Below are positions 37,027-48,163 of a stretch of 64,000 nucleotides of DNA, piece by piece. Position numbers and translations under genes: made by a program. Under the pieces are notes generated by a model. The model was not told the origin of the DNA and made no database searches. It saw nothing but the letters and a program-made list of their open reading frames with translations. The DNA is from Acephala macrosclerotiorum. Lineage: Eukaryota > Ascomycota > Leotiomycetes > Helotiales > Mollisiaceae. Every line of letters begins with the position of its first letter. Position 1 is the first letter of the stretch. The stretch lies in NCBI GenBank assembly GCA_014904845.1, contig MU119205.1, forward strand, positions 558,001 through 622,000, in the 5' to 3' direction.

Positions 37027-38058
37027 TCACTCCGACTCTTCCTCTTCCTCTTCATCGATTGGAATTCCACAGGCAACCACAGCATCACCCTCCATTAACT
37101 CCTCCCTTTCGAACCTCTCACTCTCCGGTTCTAGATTCACCTCAGCGAAAGAAAGTTCCGGAACGTCTACCTTCTTAATCTCATCCCCCAGCATCGCGCC
37201 ATCCGTTTTATCATCGTCATACTTCACCGTCCCCGTCTTCTTCTCCACCCTAACCTTCCTCACCCTAAACGCAAAAACAAAATCACTGCTCCCTTCCCAA
37301 CTCGTACCCTCCTTCCTCTTATTCTTCAGCTCGATTTCTGGCCCGCCGCCAACCGGCACAGTGCCGCCGCTCCAAATAGTGCCATCGACTTCGACTCCGA
37401 GCTTTCCGCCGAGAGATCGTGACTTGTGAGATTCGGCTTTTGCTCCGATGACGACTTTGAGTCCGGTAATGATGTAGATTGGTTTTCGGTAGCGGGAGTT
37501 ATCTAGATAGCGACGGACCGGGGCGGATTCGATGCATTTTTGGATATACTCTTCTTTTGGGATGATTTGAGTGGTTTCTACACGTTCGAATTTGAAGACA
37601 TTTTCGTTGCTGTATCGTTGGGTGTGAGCATTAGTGTTCTTAGTCTTTGTCTTGGATTGGGTTTGAGGAGTTCAATGTCCGGAGTTCTGAACAGACTGTG
37701 ATGCAACAACAGCCATAATCAATATGTACGGGCAACACAGATGGAAGACACGCGCAAAAAATCGTAATTTAAATCCGTCATACCTGTTATCCCAATCGGC
37801 ACCAACACCAACGCCAAAGCCAAGAATGCTCAAAAACTTCGTCAAGATAGAGAATTTACCTTCTCTTGACTTCTCCTTAGAGTATTCGACATGGCTTTTC
37901 GTTGATAAGTATACCTCGGATTCAAGAGGCAAAGGAGCCGTATATAATGGCTGCTCTGGCTTCTTTATTGATGTGATGACGTTGCCAATTTTGATGGGCC
38001 CTGCGGGTGGATATTCCCAGGTTGGAGCGTAGAAGTAGTAGAATACTTGATTAGCCAT
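37027..38058 (-). CDS. Fungal gasdermin-like protein (candidate pore-forming substrate of the S8 protease)
   Basis: Two exons (38058-37784 and 37609-37027; 174-nt intron with a CTAAT branch) join in phase for 285 residues. There is no signal peptide. The N-terminus FYYFYAPTWEYPPAGPIKIG, the amphipathic FSILTKFLSILGFGVGVG, the FKFERVETTQIIPKEEY segment, RKPIYIITGLKVVIGA and the WEGSSDFVFAFRVRKV strand follow the layout of the fungal gasdermin-like family (RCD-1, HET-Q1). That family forms membrane pores after proteolytic removal of a short C-terminal part. Here the final about 50 residues are acidic and end in poly-Glu, a plausible inhibitory tail. Size matches the 240-290 residues known. Recognition is from motif layout and the adjacent protease, not from an alignment. 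An unrelated fungal family is the alternative. Confidence 0.62.
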
Positions 38059-38201
38059 TGCTACCTTATACTGCGTTATGTTGAAGCTAGCTGCGGATGC
38101 AGTGTGAAGGTTTTCGGCTTGGTGCGGATGAGCTATATTTCAAGTTTTATTAGGCAACAAATGTGGGAGTCTAGGTGATGGTGGGGCTGAATGATAGTGT
38201 G

Positions 38202-38607
38202 TTAGCAGCAATTGGTCCAAGGTGCAGTACCCTTCTGCAGGTTTCGTCGTGTTGACACGTGCGAGAGCTCACACAGCTCCCTGCATAGCGCTGGAAACGC
38301 CCGAGTTTGCATTCGTTCCAGTTGTGCCAGTGGCCTCGGAAGACGTTCTGCAGCACGGCAGATATGCATGCAGGAAGTCGAATCCGACGCTTGGTCCGGT
38401 GGTGGAACCAATGAGACTTTTGTCGAGATTTTCGAGAGAGGTTGTATTGGGGGCTGAAATATAGCGGTCGTCAGTACCGAAGCCCCACTCTTGTCTATTA
38501 CCGCTGAAATACCTTACTTCCATACGATATCGTGGTTCAATGATGAATACCAAGTTCCGACATGCTCGATCATTTGGAATGATTCTCTTGACGTTGCTAT
38601 CTATCAT
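38202..38607 (-). CDS. Possible small hypothetical gene
   Basis: An ATG at 38607 opens a frame of 112 codons that ends at 38269. It contains a good intron (GTAAGG donor after IEPRYRME, CTGAC branch, TTCAG acceptor), and splicing would lead to a different C-terminus ending at 38202. Both versions are small, Cys-containing and without recognisable motif. It lies just upstream of the gasdermin-like gene on the same strand. Weak support; it may be a relic. Confidence 0.25.
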
Positions 38608-40066
38608 GCACCAAGAAATCTCTCAAGCCAAGATCCTTAGAAGCACCTCTCAAAATTGGAATTTACGAAAGGTAAATCTAGAAAGGAACAATTTCTCAGA
38701 AGCCTCTCTAGCTTCATCTCTTTCTATATATATTCTATTCTATTTCCATCAACAGATTTAGACCTCTTTGACAATAGACTGTTAACTTTATCAAAAGACG
38801 TTCATTGAACCAAAGTCAGCGATCCCAAAGACAAATTCGCCAGTCCTAATATCTAATATACCAATAGGACCCAAGAACGGCACCATCATATTCTGAGTTT
38901 TAGAAGAATGGCACTAGCCAGATAGTGCAGGGATCTTACTCCACGGAGGTGTTGCACTGCAGCACAACATCTTCCCACTTTCTGCTGCGCCATCAAGTCG
39001 GCTCATCAATTGTCCCGATTGAATGCCGATAAATTCCAGAGAGATTTGAGGTTTTAGGTGAAGGAAGCGTGGAGGAGATGGACAATCCGAAGTTGTTGCA
39101 GATCAGGTGCTTAAAATAGAATATTTTAGGCCTCGCTTAGGCTCCTTTTTCCATCGGAAATCTCAGACGACATTTCTTCACATTCGCTTCCAACGCGGTT
39201 AGTCAACGTCGCTGCTCTGCTTAGGCGCTACTCACCCTCGCCTCACCTCTCCTCAGGCTGCTCAGTCACGTTCCTGCTCTTGCTTCTAGTAATCAATCAT
39301 ATCTGCCGTGCGAAAGTTGTCAACTCTACACAACTATGTTCAGGGGGACCAAATCAGCTCCTAGGGAACCCAAACAGGACCCGCCCCCACCAAAAGTACA
39401 TCGTTTAATTACAACGCAGATTATTCTTACAACATGGCATAGCCCTAGCTCTTTCTAAGGAGAATCTACCCTCACGCCTCCTCCCAAATCTTTGCTCTTT
39501 TGTCCCTTCTTCTACAGCTATGGGTGAAATCGGTGTCCTGCTTTTGAAGCACTTAAGAATAGCTTAAGCGTACGGACCAGCCAAAGTCGGTGCAGATTAA
39601 GTTTTATTCGCAAATAGTACTTCGGCTGCCCCGATATACAATCTGCCGAGAGAAGGTATCACCCAACAACCACCAACACCCCTTTAACCCCTCAACTTGA
39701 AATTTGAAAACCTTAACGCCACAATTTCGAAGAAAGAATACGATGTTCCCGATATTTTGAGTATTCTCTATAATCTTGGAAATTTTTAGAATTTTCTAAG
39801 CACCTTAAAAAAAATCGTAAATTTTTGGTGTTCTATGCGTGGGCAGTTGAGGGGTTTGGGCGGTTGTCGGGTGATACCTTCTAGTCCATTCGAATCGGTA
39901 GTAAGATAGAAAAATCGAAGCGGGGTAAATTCAAATCTAACAGATGCCATAACAGACGCAACAACTAACTCTTCTCCCCGTCAACAGCTAGAGATGTCTG
40001 CGTGCTGCATGTAGCTTCTCACTTAAAGACACAACGATTTCTGCAGCTTCTTTAAATACGAATCAA
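38608..40066. other. Intergenic region with foldback element
   Basis: No gene supported. It contains the inverted-repeat element at 39651-39882 and moderately AT-rich sequence. Confidence 0.45.
39651..39882. mobile_element. MITE-like foldback element, 232 bp
   Basis: Both ends carry the terminal inverted repeat AGAAGGTATCACCCRACAAC; the match continues with few differences for about 24 bp and then through CCCCTCAACT. The interior has no coding potential. Both flanks show AG next to the termini, a possible 2-bp target duplication. The two arms differ mainly by A/G, which may reflect C-to-T decay. Confidence 0.65.
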
Positions 40067-42757
40067 ATGTTTTCCCGTTTGGAGACGCTGCTGGGCCGCG
40101 AAAATGATCGTGGCCTTTACCACTTCACACCGGTTGAAAGCCCTAGACACATCCGAACGGTGCATCTACAGCCAGCGGCCAGCCCAAGAGCTCCGCTCTG
40201 CTGTACCATCTCATCTCTATGCTTAGACGACGGCTTCGACGAGGAAGTGGGCATCGACTAACCCGCCCTGTCATACTCCTGGGATGCCCAGCAGCCGTCT
40301 CACCCGATCAATGTAGATGGCTTTAAGTTATGTGTCACCCCGAATTGCGAAGCCGCCATGCGACGATTACGCAACCATACTAAAGTAGTGATCTTGTGGA
40401 TTGATAGCATCTGTATCAATCAGAGCTCCGAGGCTATTGAAGAACGGAACCAGCAGGTCGGCCTCATGGGAGAAGTTTACAAGCGTGCTAAGAGAGTTGT
40501 CGTTTGGCTCGGAGAAAGCGATGCTGCAACGAACAAGGCGATGAAAATGGTGATGGATATTGTTGGCGAGAGTCCTGCAGACTACATGTTCAGAAGCAAT
40601 CAGGTTGCGAAAATTAATGCAAGTGAGTGATCTATTATTCTATACATACCCTATCTTCTCCTCCGTCTCAAAAATTGACGAAGAGTAACAGGCGCTAGCT
40701 GGTCGGCCGGCGACCCCCTGGCTCCTCTTCTCCGGCGCTCTTGGTTCGAGCGGATGTGGACTCTCCAAGAAGCGACACTAGCAAAACCCGATCGAGTTCG
40801 GGTCCAGAGTGGGAGTATGTCAATTCCGTGGATGAGCATGGCGGCCTTGGCTTATGTTTTGGAAAAGTACCACTACCGATGGAACACCTGGGGGGAATCT
40901 CTGCTATTACAAGCTAGACTAACTGCTTTCGTTACTTTTAACCGCTATCAAGCCTGGGAGCGACTTGCCGAGTGTGAGGTACGGAAGAACGCCGTTCACA
41001 CAATTCTGTTTCATGTAAAGGACAAGAAGGCAACAGATCCCAAAGACAAAGTGTTTGCCCTTTATGGCCTATTCAAAGAGCTTTCTGTTGAAATACCTGA
41101 GCCAGATTACCAAAAGTCTATCGAAACAATTTATCGGGAAGCGACTATCGCCAGCATCAAGCATGATCGCCTCTTGAACATTCTCTACTATGTGCCGTCG
41201 GATAATCGAAGACCAGACATGTCGTCGTGGGTACCGGATTGGAACGATCCAGCCTGGGCAGTGAAAGATCCACGATTGCCAGTGGTAGACGGGGAGTTCC
41301 AAACCTGTCATCGGTCCAATCCTATCTGGGAATTTTCGGATAACGAGACCAAGTTGATTGTAACGGGGATGATCTTTGATGAAGTTATATACCGCACGGC
41401 GGTAATGCCAAACTGCCAAGAATGGTTCGAGGAAGCAAGAAACACAGGGACTGAGATACCGCGTAGCCTTCAGTGGTTCAAATATCCGAAGAGATACTAC
41501 GATTTTAGTAAAGGGATAGGCATCTTCAAGACTTGGCTAGAAGCGAGTCAGCGGTCCGAGTATCCGACCGGCGAATCAACTATAGAGGCCTTTAGACGAG
41601 CGATCACGATGGATGGCGCCAAGAAAACCAACGACTTTGGACAAGGAGCGCTAGACAAAGCACTGGACATCAATCAAAGCCTGGGTTCTCGCCAGACCCT
41701 TCATTCTCAGAGCTTCCGATCTGTAATGACTCAGTTTCTGGCCACACTCGAACGAACCGACCCCAGACAAGTTCTGCTAGTACAACATCTCAGTCAAAGC
41801 CGAGATGTTTTTCAAGCCTTTCATTCTCAGCTGGACACGCTCAAACAAAGCCTAGACGCTCTCTTGCCCCTTCACTCTCAACTGGTCACGCTCAGACAAA
41901 CCGATGATGTCGTAAAAGCAGGGTTAGACAAAATACGATACATCATACAAGGCCTAGTTGATCTTCAGACCCTTCATTCTCAGCTGGACATGTTCAGACA
42001 AAGCCTGGATGCTCTCAAGACCCTTCATTCTCGGGGCTCCATATCTGAAATGACTCAGTTTCTGGAACCGCTTCAACGAAGCCTGGATTCTTTCAAGACC
42101 CTTCATTCTCAGAGCCTCGGATCTGAAATGACTCGGTTTCTGGAACCGTTCCAACAAAGCCTGGATGCTCTCAAGACCCTTCATTCTCAGAGCTCCGGAT
42201 CTGAAATGACTCGGTTTCTGGAACCGCTCCAACAAAGCCTGGATGCTCTCCAGACCCTTCAGAGCGCCGGATCCGAAATAATTCAGTCTATGGAAGCTTC
42301 CCAGGAAGGTTCACAAGATTTCAATCAGTGGCTGAATATTCTCCAAACGTCTGAATCTCAGATCTCGGCGCTTGCCGTGGCCATAATGAGTCCGGGGCTA
42401 TCACCTAAATGGCAGGAGATTGCTCTCAGAACTATGGCCCGAAAACCATTGAATGAACAGATCTACCTTGCATTCGGTAGACTAAGACGTTATAATGACT
42501 CTCTAATACAAATGAATAGAAGCAAGTGCTTCTTCCGCACTGCAAATGGGTATTTCGGTACAGCACCAGACCCGCCGTGCGTACGTGTCAAGGCGGGTGA
42601 TAGGGTTGCTCTGATCTCAGGGCTAGACCATCCTGTGTTGTTGAGACCTGTCAAATGTGGTTGGAGACTCTTAACTCATGTTTATTTGCATGGAATTATG
42701 TACGGTGAGGCCTGGCCTGGGAATAACTCGGAATTGGAGAGGCTACTATTAATTTGA
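40067..42757 (+). pseudogene. HET-domain gene interrupted by one in-frame TAA
   Basis: Exons 40067-40622 and 40692-42757 join in phase for 874 codons. The HET domain is recognisable in order: ALSYSWDAQQPSHPI, LWIDSICINQSSEAIEERNQQV, EVYKRAKRVVVWLGES and SWFERMWTLQEATLA. HET proteins trigger incompatibility cell death after non-self fusion. A TAA at 40259-40261 sits two codons before ALSYSW, where most relatives have a Tyr or similar. The C-terminal half has three 26-residue repeats and a canonical HET tail (FFRTANGYFGTAP, GDRVALISG, YLHGIMYGEAW). Apart from the TAA everything is open. Either it is a very recent pseudogene, or the TAA is removed: it lies within an in-frame 45-nt GT-AG interval containing CTAAC. 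Confidence 0.75.
42017..42250 (+). repeat. 78-bp tandem repeat inside the HET gene
   Basis: Three head-to-tail copies at 42017, 42095 and 42173 of a 78-bp unit beginning AAGACCCTTCATTCTC, each coding for 26 residues (core SEMTRFLEP..QQSLDALKT). Partial copies flank both sides. The unit length keeps the frame. Confidence 0.9.
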
Positions 42758-45345
42758 AGGAGGCCCGACTTTTCATAAGGGAATTGTGCCAGTAATATAC
42801 TCTAATTTCCTTCACGGAACTTCTTCGCGTCTAAGGGTTTGCTTGAAAGAAAAGGCGAGACACGGCAGGAAACCCTACGTTAGTGGAAGAAGAGTGATTC
42901 GTGTTTACAAATTTTTCAACACTGTGTAAAGACGTGTCAGAGTTCTCAGAACACGTGCCACAGACCCGCACCGCTCTTAAAAAGGTAACTAAAATCTCGA
43001 GTCTAGCATTTTGGGATTCTACACGTGCATATACGGCTTCTCGGGCTCTGCGTCTTTAGCCACTAGCCAAGGCATCCGGTCGGTTCGAGAGGGATGAAAC
43101 TAATTTCGGCCGCGGTTGTACCGTGGACATGACAGGTTGTATTTACAGTCCCAGCCATACTGTATGATAGGTATACGCAGGGGGGATTTAGAACCATAGG
43201 CCACGGCGAAATTGCCTGATTTGACGGGGCCTCTTTCCTCAAGGAGCCCAACCCTTACGCCTGGTCCCAATACTTTTATCCAGACCGGTTTCGTCTATGG
43301 ACACCAGCTGATCAGAACCAAGGGATAATATTTCATATATATATATTCGTCTCACAGATCTAGATTACGCTCTCGTGCGACGTTCTGTATAACTTCCTTC
43401 AACCTCTTGGGATTATTTAAGGCTCTGCGTATATTAAAACGTGTTACGTTAATATTAAACGCTTTTTAAAAAAAGTAACTACATTATTAAGACGTATACT
43501 ATAAAAGGAAATTCGTAATAAGTAAAGAAGTACGTGTAAAATAATAGAGTAAAAGACGACGGAAAAAGCAGTATTATATTCTTATAAAAAGAAGAGAAAT
43601 AAGTACTAATTTATATAAAAGACGAAGCTCTTATATAAGCCTAAAGTTATATAATTAAAGGACGTCCTTAAGTCAGGCAATATCGTTGAAAACACTAAAA
43701 CGCGACGAAAACAACTAAGGTATGGCTTGCCGCACTATAGTATATTGTCCTAATAAGAGGCAGAGCTATTTTCTACGTTACACAGGCTTAAGACGTTTTC
43801 TCGGATATATGTACTAAACTTAGTGCTGGCTAAGCCTTATTTTATTCCTAGATATAGGAAAGAGGCCCAGGCTAGCGAAGGGAAAACGGATGGAAACGGA
43901 AGAGAGATGGTACTATATTCGTACTCCTACGTTAGAGCAGGTCACCAATACATCCATCTCCCTTCCGCACCACGCCTCCCCCCCTAACTCGCTAAAATGG
44001 CATACAGTCTTTACCTCTTTCCCAGGGAATGAAACTGCCTCCAGATAATCCTTCCCAGTGACGCAAAGCTGTCGCCGGAAATGTTTCTGCCTTGTTCTTT
44101 GCATGAATCCCTCGTTCTTTTAACTCCGGAATATCCTACTGACACTGCTTCGCCGTGCATAGACCCTACCACCAGTTTCCGTCAATTCCGTCCCTCGGTT
44201 GGGATGCCTGCTGGCATTCTTTGACTCCTCTAGGTGCCAGATCAAAAGGAGATTCATGCCAATCCCAGCAAGGTAGAATAACATGGACATTAGCACCCGA
44301 ACTCTACTAGCGAAGGATCAGCCGGGTAAGGGAGGAGACAGGCAACGGCGGTGCCGCGTCAGGTGGCTTTGGGAGATTCATGTCAAATCCCGCAGTATCA
44401 CCGCGGTATGGATCTCACCACGGTTAGCATGCACAGTAGCCAATCAGCTTCCATTACTGTCGCCGAGATGGGTCTGCCTTGTCTTGCGTCGATGTTCCCA
44501 GAGTCTCGGAGGCCGAACTAAGTATAAACCATGTTCATTAGCTACGGAGGCGTGCCGATGTCGCTCCTGGGAAGACTATGCCTCGTCTTGCATAGACTAT
44601 ACAGAATAATCTGTCGAGCGCGTCCTTGTAGCATTCAAGTTAAATAAGGTCTTAGAAAATTGAAGTCGTACACTCGCATACGGGTTAAGGAGGTCGTCTC
44701 GAGAGGTATTTGAGCGAGGTCTCTTCGACTTGCTAACTCCTGAGTGGACCCGTTGCGACTACAAGTAGACTAGAGGGGACTAAAAGCGGCTCGGGAACCT
44801 TGATAAAGTGTGACAGGGGAGAGAGAACGGATATTATCACGATATCTTGATGGGCTCAAAGATGTGGCTGTGTTATAGGCAACAGGACCTATAAAATTCT
44901 ATATATAAATAACATAGAAACTATAGCCGATTCGCGAGGGAGCCAGAAGAGGACCCCCCTGAGCATAACCCAGCTGACTCATCAGCGTACTCAGGGCTCA
45001 GCTCAGGTTAGGACAGCGACTGCTGAGGTCCAAGGACTGAAATAGACTTTGGTGAGGTCACTTGTCGTCCGAGATTATAAAGGTAACTTGTGCTTGGACT
45101 TCATCCAGATCTCCATCATTTTAACTCGCGTCCTAGTAACGCATCAAGATCCATACATTAGCTTCGACGTCCCCTGATCTCCGCCAGAATCTCACCTACG
45201 GTTTCTTCTTCCTCCCTACCTCACGTTCCAATTAAACACTCTGTCAATCTCTAGAATGGCTCCCGGCACAATCACAACCGTTGGTCCCGATCTCTTCCCT
45301 TCACAACTCCTCCATTACAACTCCACATAACCTAGGAAACCACCC
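42758..45345. other. Gene-poor, partly AT-rich region
   Basis: 2.6 kb without a supported gene. The part at about 43,385-43,720 is TA-rich with many TATA/TTAA words, like decayed transposon sequence. Open frames at 43913-44104 (minus) and 44283-44609 (plus) have no recognisable motif. Confidence 0.45.
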
Positions 45346-45386
45346 ATAGGAGAGATTCTCCTACGCTGTAGGAGAATCTCTCCTAT
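45346..45386. repeat. Perfect 41-bp hairpin
   Basis: Arms of 19 bp, ATAGGAGAGATTCTCCTAC and its exact complement, separated by GCT. Each arm also contains the internal near-palindrome GGAGATTCTCC-like core. It could form a cruciform or, if transcribed, a stable stem-loop. No poly-T follows. Confidence 0.85.
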
Positions 45387-45444
45387 AGCCATTAATTTTT
45401 GACCTTGTTACAGCTCTAAAAGGTTTGATCGCAAAGTTTGCAGT

Positions 45445-45646
45445 GCTTGAAACTGCTTAACTAGGCCCTTCGAACCGAGCTATTTAAAGCACTAATTACA
45501 AAGCTCGAAAACACTCACTTTAAAGCCCTATAGCACATTACTAGGGCTTGAAACTGCCTAATAAGGCCCTTTAAACCGGACTGCTTAAAAGACTCATTAT
45601 AAAGCTCGAAAATATTTACTTTAAAGCCTTGTAGCACATTTTCGAA
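45445..45646 (+). repeat. Tandem duplication, 101-bp unit
   Basis: Two adjacent copies starting GCTTGAAACTGC at 45445 and 45546. Shared words in the same order include AAGGCCCTT/AGGCCCTT, AAAGCTCGAAAA, TTTAAAGCC and TAGCACATT. Differences are largely transitions. Confidence 0.8.
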
Positions 45647-45762
45647 AGGCAAGAACTTTTATAAGTACTTAAAAGCTTCTCGTTTAATTGCAGATTTGAA
45701 AAATATATATTTTTTTTAATTTTTTTAATTTTAATTTTTCCTTTATATTATATAAAGTAAGC

Positions 45763-45856
45763 TTTTTTTCTTTTTTCCCCTTTTTTTCTTTTTTCCCGTT
45801 TTTTTCTTTTTTCCCGTTTTTTTCTTTTTTCCCCTTTTCTTCTTTTTTCCCTTTTT
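45763..45856 (+). repeat. Pyrimidine tandem tract TTTTTTTCTTTTTTCCC
   Basis: Five or more copies of a 16-17 nt T/C unit, some ending in G. A GA-rich stretch (about 45,890-45,985) follows. Confidence 0.75.
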
Positions 45857-46327
45857 ACGGCTTTTACTAACTTATAATAGATAAGATACTATGAGAGAGT
45901 TGGAACTATAAGAGAGTTGAAAGGCAGTGAGAGAGTTGGAAGGCAGTGAGAGGCTGGGAGATTGAGAGAGACTGTGAGACTGTGAAAAAGCGTGGGAGTG
46001 AGATGATACTAGAGATCGCATTACGTAGTAATAAATTCCAAAACCAACGCTCTAATTTTCTACTTGAGTCGCCAGAAGAAGTATTCCAAACCTCAATTTA
46101 TGAATTTCCTGTTCCGGAACTACTAGTTTTGGAAGGCTTGAGATGTGAATAGAAGGGGTTGTGGACATCTCTGTATAAGTGAAAAGAGGACGAGGAGTCA
46201 TTAGATAAGCGAACATGGACGTCAAGGGGGTGGGAAGGATGTTGATTGGAAGGAAGCTAAGTTATAGACTTTCTTTTGAGGGAACCTCCTAAGGTACTTT
46301 ACTGGACCGGAGGAAGAGAAACTTAAG

Positions 46328-46684
46328 GTGAAAGAGGGATTCCTCCTGCGTTGCGTTCATTATGACGACCTGGGTTTAGCGAGACAAGCTACTGAGCATG
46401 CTATCATAGGCGCCGTGACTCAAGATATGCTTGTCCATTCGATAGACGAGCCCAAATTCCAGAATTCTTTGGATGAGAAGGATTCCTTCCTCTTACGACG
46501 CTATATCGACAACACCGCTCCAACTATCGCCACGGACCCCACAACCTTGAAACTATGGCAAGAATGCATACTACACATGGCCCGCTCGGTACCGTCCCTT
46601 CTCCACGGAAATCTTGCCCTCTCGGCTCTCCATCTATCTCACGTGACACTACCCTACGGTAATATTGAGTTTATAAACATATAA
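46328..46684 (+). pseudogene. Fragment of a fungal transcription-factor regulatory domain
   Basis: A 118-codon frame starting at GTG contains LKLWQECILHMARSVPSLLHG and NLALSALHLSHVTLP, the pattern (LW..vP..A...P.LLHa.LALSALHL) seen at the start of the middle domain in many Zn2Cys6 regulators. No zinc cluster lies upstream. The open frame ends just past a plausible donor (TACG|GTAATA), and the DNA then becomes extremely AT-rich. It is therefore a fragment whose remainder was lost or degraded. Confidence 0.5.
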
Positions 46685-47590
46685 GAATATTCAATAATTT
46701 TAAGTCAATAAATTATAAACTTAAGCTTTATAATATATCGACCACTTTTTAATATATTATAAATTAAAACTTAATAAATATTAATAAAATAAATTTATAA
46801 TATTATAATAAATTATATATTTTAAAATCGAAATTTGAAATTTATTTTATTTGATGTTTATTAATTGATTTATTTATTAATATTTAAATATATTATTATT
46901 TTTAAATTTAATTTTCGTATATATTTTTAATTATAATTTATAATTTAATATAAACGTTTTTATTAATATTAATAAATTTATATAATATAAAATAATTTAT
47001 AAAAATATATATAATTATTAATTTTATAATAATAATTTTATTTTTTAATATTTTTAATTATAATTCTATTTTTATATTTAAAATATAAACAAATTATAAA
47101 AATATTTATTATTCGTTTAATCGTTTTTTATTTTTATTAATAAATATATACGATTATAATATTTTTATTATTTTATTTTAATAAAAAAATTATATTAATT
47201 AATTTAAATATAAATATATAAAAATTATTTATAATCGAACGATTAAATTAATTATTAATTAATATTAATACGCTTAAAAATAATTATAAAATATTAAAAT
47301 TTTAATTTAATATTAATAAATATTTTTTTTTAAAAAAAAAACTTATTTATATAATTAAATAAAACAAACGTAAAATTAAAAAATAAACATTAAAATAACC
47401 GTTATTAAAAGTAATAAAAATTATTATTAAAATTTTTTAATCGATTATTAAACGATTATTTAATTAAATTAATAATAAATTTTTTTTTTAATTTTTAAAT
47501 TCACCAAAAAAAAAATTTGTTTTAATTTTGGTATTGGTAATAAGAAATATCGTAATTAAACAGTTAGTAAATTTTTAATGCAACGCGTAA
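46685..47590. repeat. AT-rich island, about 0.9 kb
   Basis: Almost entirely A and T, with TAATAA/ATTTAT words; the few C/G occur mostly as CG within AACGAT-like words. No frame is open on either strand for long. This is the classic look of a RIP-mutated repeat, but the original element cannot be named. Confidence 0.75.
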
Positions 47591-48163
47591 TACTCGCTTC
47601 CGTGTAATACTTACTTCCGCCGACTGTAAACAAAGCGAGCAAAAGAAGTTAACCGGCTATTAAACCCTTGTACGATTCGATGGGCGGCGTTGACGACAAC
47701 ACAATCGCTGCGATCGAAACAATCATCATCAACTTGGCGAAGTATACATTTCGATGATGCGGCAGCAGGTCGAGCGGAGCAACTCGACAAGATGAATTAG
47801 CTCTCCATCTGTCGTCTCTCATGTCGTTTGTCCGCTTAATCATAATATGCAACTTTCTCCGAGATGTGGCGTGTCTCAGTTGTGGTGGCTGACCAATCCT
47901 CTGCTTCGATTGATATAACCTTATTCCACCGCGCGGGTCATCTGCCTCGGGTGCAGGGATTGTTCGGCTGCCGCCATGTTTGAGGGAAACTTCCATGAGA
48001 ACACTCCCAAGGTCTACGCTGGCATTTAAACTTTGCACCAGAGAAGATTCACAGCGCAACATGAATTCATTTTCAGGCTGAGCCCATATCGAATTCACTT
48101 TACGACTGTGATAAGAGTCCAGCAGTCTCTACGATTTAGAGGATAAGCATCAAGGATCTCGCC
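47591..48163. promoter_or_regulatory. Upstream region of the Zn2Cys6 gene
   Basis: 573 bp of normal composition between the AT-rich island and the regulator's start codon. A minus-strand frame of 149 codons (47649-48098) is without motif and rejected. Probably promoter. Confidence 0.35.
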
